DNA of 64,000 nucleotides from Leptothermofonsia sp049200465. GTDB lineage: Bacteria > Cyanobacteriota > Cyanobacteriia > Leptolyngbyales > Leptolyngbyaceae. Made by a program: the position numbers and the translations under genes. The DNA lies in the NCBI RefSeq assembly GCF_049200465.1, contig NZ_CP120836.1, positions 5,490,239-5,554,238 of the forward strand. Reading direction: 5' to 3'. The notes below the pieces were generated by a model, which did not search any database, had not been told where the DNA came from, and was given only the letters and a program-made list of their open reading frames with translations. Shown here in pieces: positions 63,006 to 64,000 of the stretch; position 1 is the stretch's first letter; every line of letters begins with the position of its first letter.

Positions 63006-63280
63006 ATGTCTCAAACGCTGGATTCCCTACCTCCAGAGCTATCCGATTCGATTCTTTGCTGCTACGTCAATGGTTCCTCAAAGGTACAGGTTGTTCGCAT
63101 CACTAACATTCCGAACTGGTACTTTGAGCGGGTTGTTTTCCTGGTCAACGGCTTCTGTTTGAGGCACCTAGGTCAGCTCAGTTAGAAATCCATACCAATG
63201 CGATCGCCAGCGCTATCCTGGCCGACACACTTCCCTGTCAGCAATTGCAGGTGCGGGAAGAGGCGGGGATGAAGGGGTGA
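63006..63280 (+). CDS. DUF1830 family protein, single frameshift
   Basis: The start MSQTLDSLPPELSDSILCCY and VQVVRITNIPNWYFERVVF are the DUF1830 signature, a cyanobacterial family of about 70-90 residues. The frame as written stops at 63185. If the T4 run at 63137-63140 has lost one T, it continues PGQRLLFEAPRSAQLEIHTN and AIASAILADTLPCQQLQV to TGA 63278-63280, exactly as the family does. Function unknown. Confidence 0.8.
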
Positions 63281-63324
63281 TGGGGTGGAAGGTGGATGAG
63301 TAGATAGACAGATAGGTGGCTTAT

Positions 63325-64000
63325 TTACTCATTCACCCATTTACTCTTGCCTCCCAGAGGAGGACAGGGCCGCTTCTGTTTTGCGATCGCCAGTCTGGTC
63401 TTTAACACTGAATCGGGGTTCAGGTTTATAGAGTCAATTCCCTGTTCTACCAGGAATTGGGCGAAATCGGGATAGTCGCTGGGTGCCTGACCGCAGATGC
63501 CGATCTTGCGATGGAGCTGCCTGGCGCAGGAAATGACCCGCTGGATCTTGCGTTTTACGGCTTCATCCCGTTCATCAAACAGGTGAGAAACCAGGGACGA
63601 GTCGCGGTCCAGGCCCAGGGTGAGTTGGGTCAGGTCGTTGGAACCGATGGAAAACCTGTCGAAGATTTCGCTGAAGCGATCGGCCAGCTCCACGTTGCTG
63701 GGTAACTCACACATCACGTAGACCTGAAGGCCATTTTCACCCTACACCAGACCATACTTCGCCATTTCCGCCAGCACCTTCCGCCCCTCATTGGGAGTCC
63801 GGCAGAACGGAATCATTGGAATCACGTTGGTTAAACCCATCCCTTCTCGCACGCGCTTGAAGGCTTTATATTCCAGCCCAAAGGCATCGCGGTACTTCGG
63901 GTTATAATAGAGCGAGGCACCCCGCCAGCCCATCATTGGATTTTCTTCTTCTGGTTCAAACTCGCGCCCGCCAGTTAGATTGGCATACTCGTTGCTTTTC
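63325..64000 (-). pseudogene. ppsA: phosphoenolpyruvate synthase, C-terminal part, with internal stop
   Basis: The right edge cuts the gene. Visible are NEYANLTGGREFEPEEENPM, MGWRGASLYYNPKYRDAF, VIPMIPFCRTPNEGRKVLAE, then TAG at 63742-63744 where homologues have Gln, then GENGLQVYVMCELPSNVELA, FSIGSNDLTQLTLGLDRDSS, GICGQAPSDYPDFAQFLVEQ and GIDSINLNPDSVLKT. This is the PEP-utilising C-terminal TIM barrel (catalytic Cys in GICGQ). CAG to TAG is a single C-to-T change on the coding strand. PpsA converts pyruvate to PEP. The rest of the frame is intact, so the lesion is recent or an error. Confidence 0.87.

Noticed and set aside
1..64000. tRNA and rRNA genes
   Set aside because: Intergenic regions were scanned by eye for T-loop consensus and cloverleaf arms and for rRNA motifs; none was convincing.

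Overview
The window comes from a cyanobacterium, probably a filamentous Leptolyngbya/Oscillatoriales-type organism. The signs are psbH and psbN, many HIP1 octamers (GCGATCGC), a pix-type phototaxis operon with a bilin-binding receptor, several cyanobacteria-specific small families (DUF1822, DUF1830, DUF2949, probably DUF3146), and intergenic spaces full of short dispersed repeats. No rRNA or tRNA gene and no CRISPR array was seen.

Layout. 0-2.4 kb: a methyltransferase fragment, a decayed purU, a LuxR-type regulator and a small unknown protein. 2.5-7.8 kb (minus): an overlapping three-gene operon with a sigma-like HTH protein, a DUF1822 protein and a membrane CHAT protease/CHASE2 sensor. 8.0-17.2 kb (minus): the pixGHIJL phototaxis operon plus an extra CheW, behind a 1.5 kb non-coding upstream region. 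18.8-20.9 kb: a pentapeptide-repeat protein and an unknown membrane protein. 21.5-33.3 kb (plus): a cellulose-type exopolysaccharide operon (outer-membrane barrel, TPR scaffold, two GH8 paralogues, BcsB, BcsA), with a protoglobin gene converging on it. 34-38 kb: a TetR regulator divergent from DJ-1/PfpI and GST genes, an intact IS1-family element, a flavin-binding protein and a CHRD protein. 39-43.4 kb: an ECF sigma factor, an anti-sigma gene interrupted by a decayed IS110 element, and a DUF4394 protein. 43.6-50.8 kb: an unknown membrane protein, an amidohydrolase, rplU-rpmA, xthA, an NmrA-like reductase, a PPC-domain pseudogene and two small conserved proteins. 51.3-57 kb: pth-tatA, psbH/psbN and a GH38 alpha-mannosidase carrying an internal heptapeptide repeat. 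57.5-64 kb: ilvD, a TPR protein, a broken FGGY kinase, DUF2949, a frameshifted DUF1830 and the end of a ppsA gene with an internal stop.

How the parts fit. Three multigene programmes stand out: light-directed motility (pix), c-di-GMP-controlled cellulose-like polymer secretion (BcsA keeps RxxxR and NxSxxG), and an ECF sigma/anti-sigma unit whose anti-sigma gene has lost its C-terminus to an IS. The best candidate for something new is the non-coding end of the IS110 element. It holds two hairpins with a shared scaffold exactly 120 nt apart and different inner sequences, as expected for an IS110 bridge RNA. One inner segment contains a hexamer that also lies at the inferred insertion junction.

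Caveat on quality: at least seven genes are split by single-base changes, four of them by one extra base in a run of six A or T. Many of the 'pseudogenes' here may therefore be sequencing errors. The purU deletion, the PPC-gene lesions and the IS110 decay are harder to explain that way.
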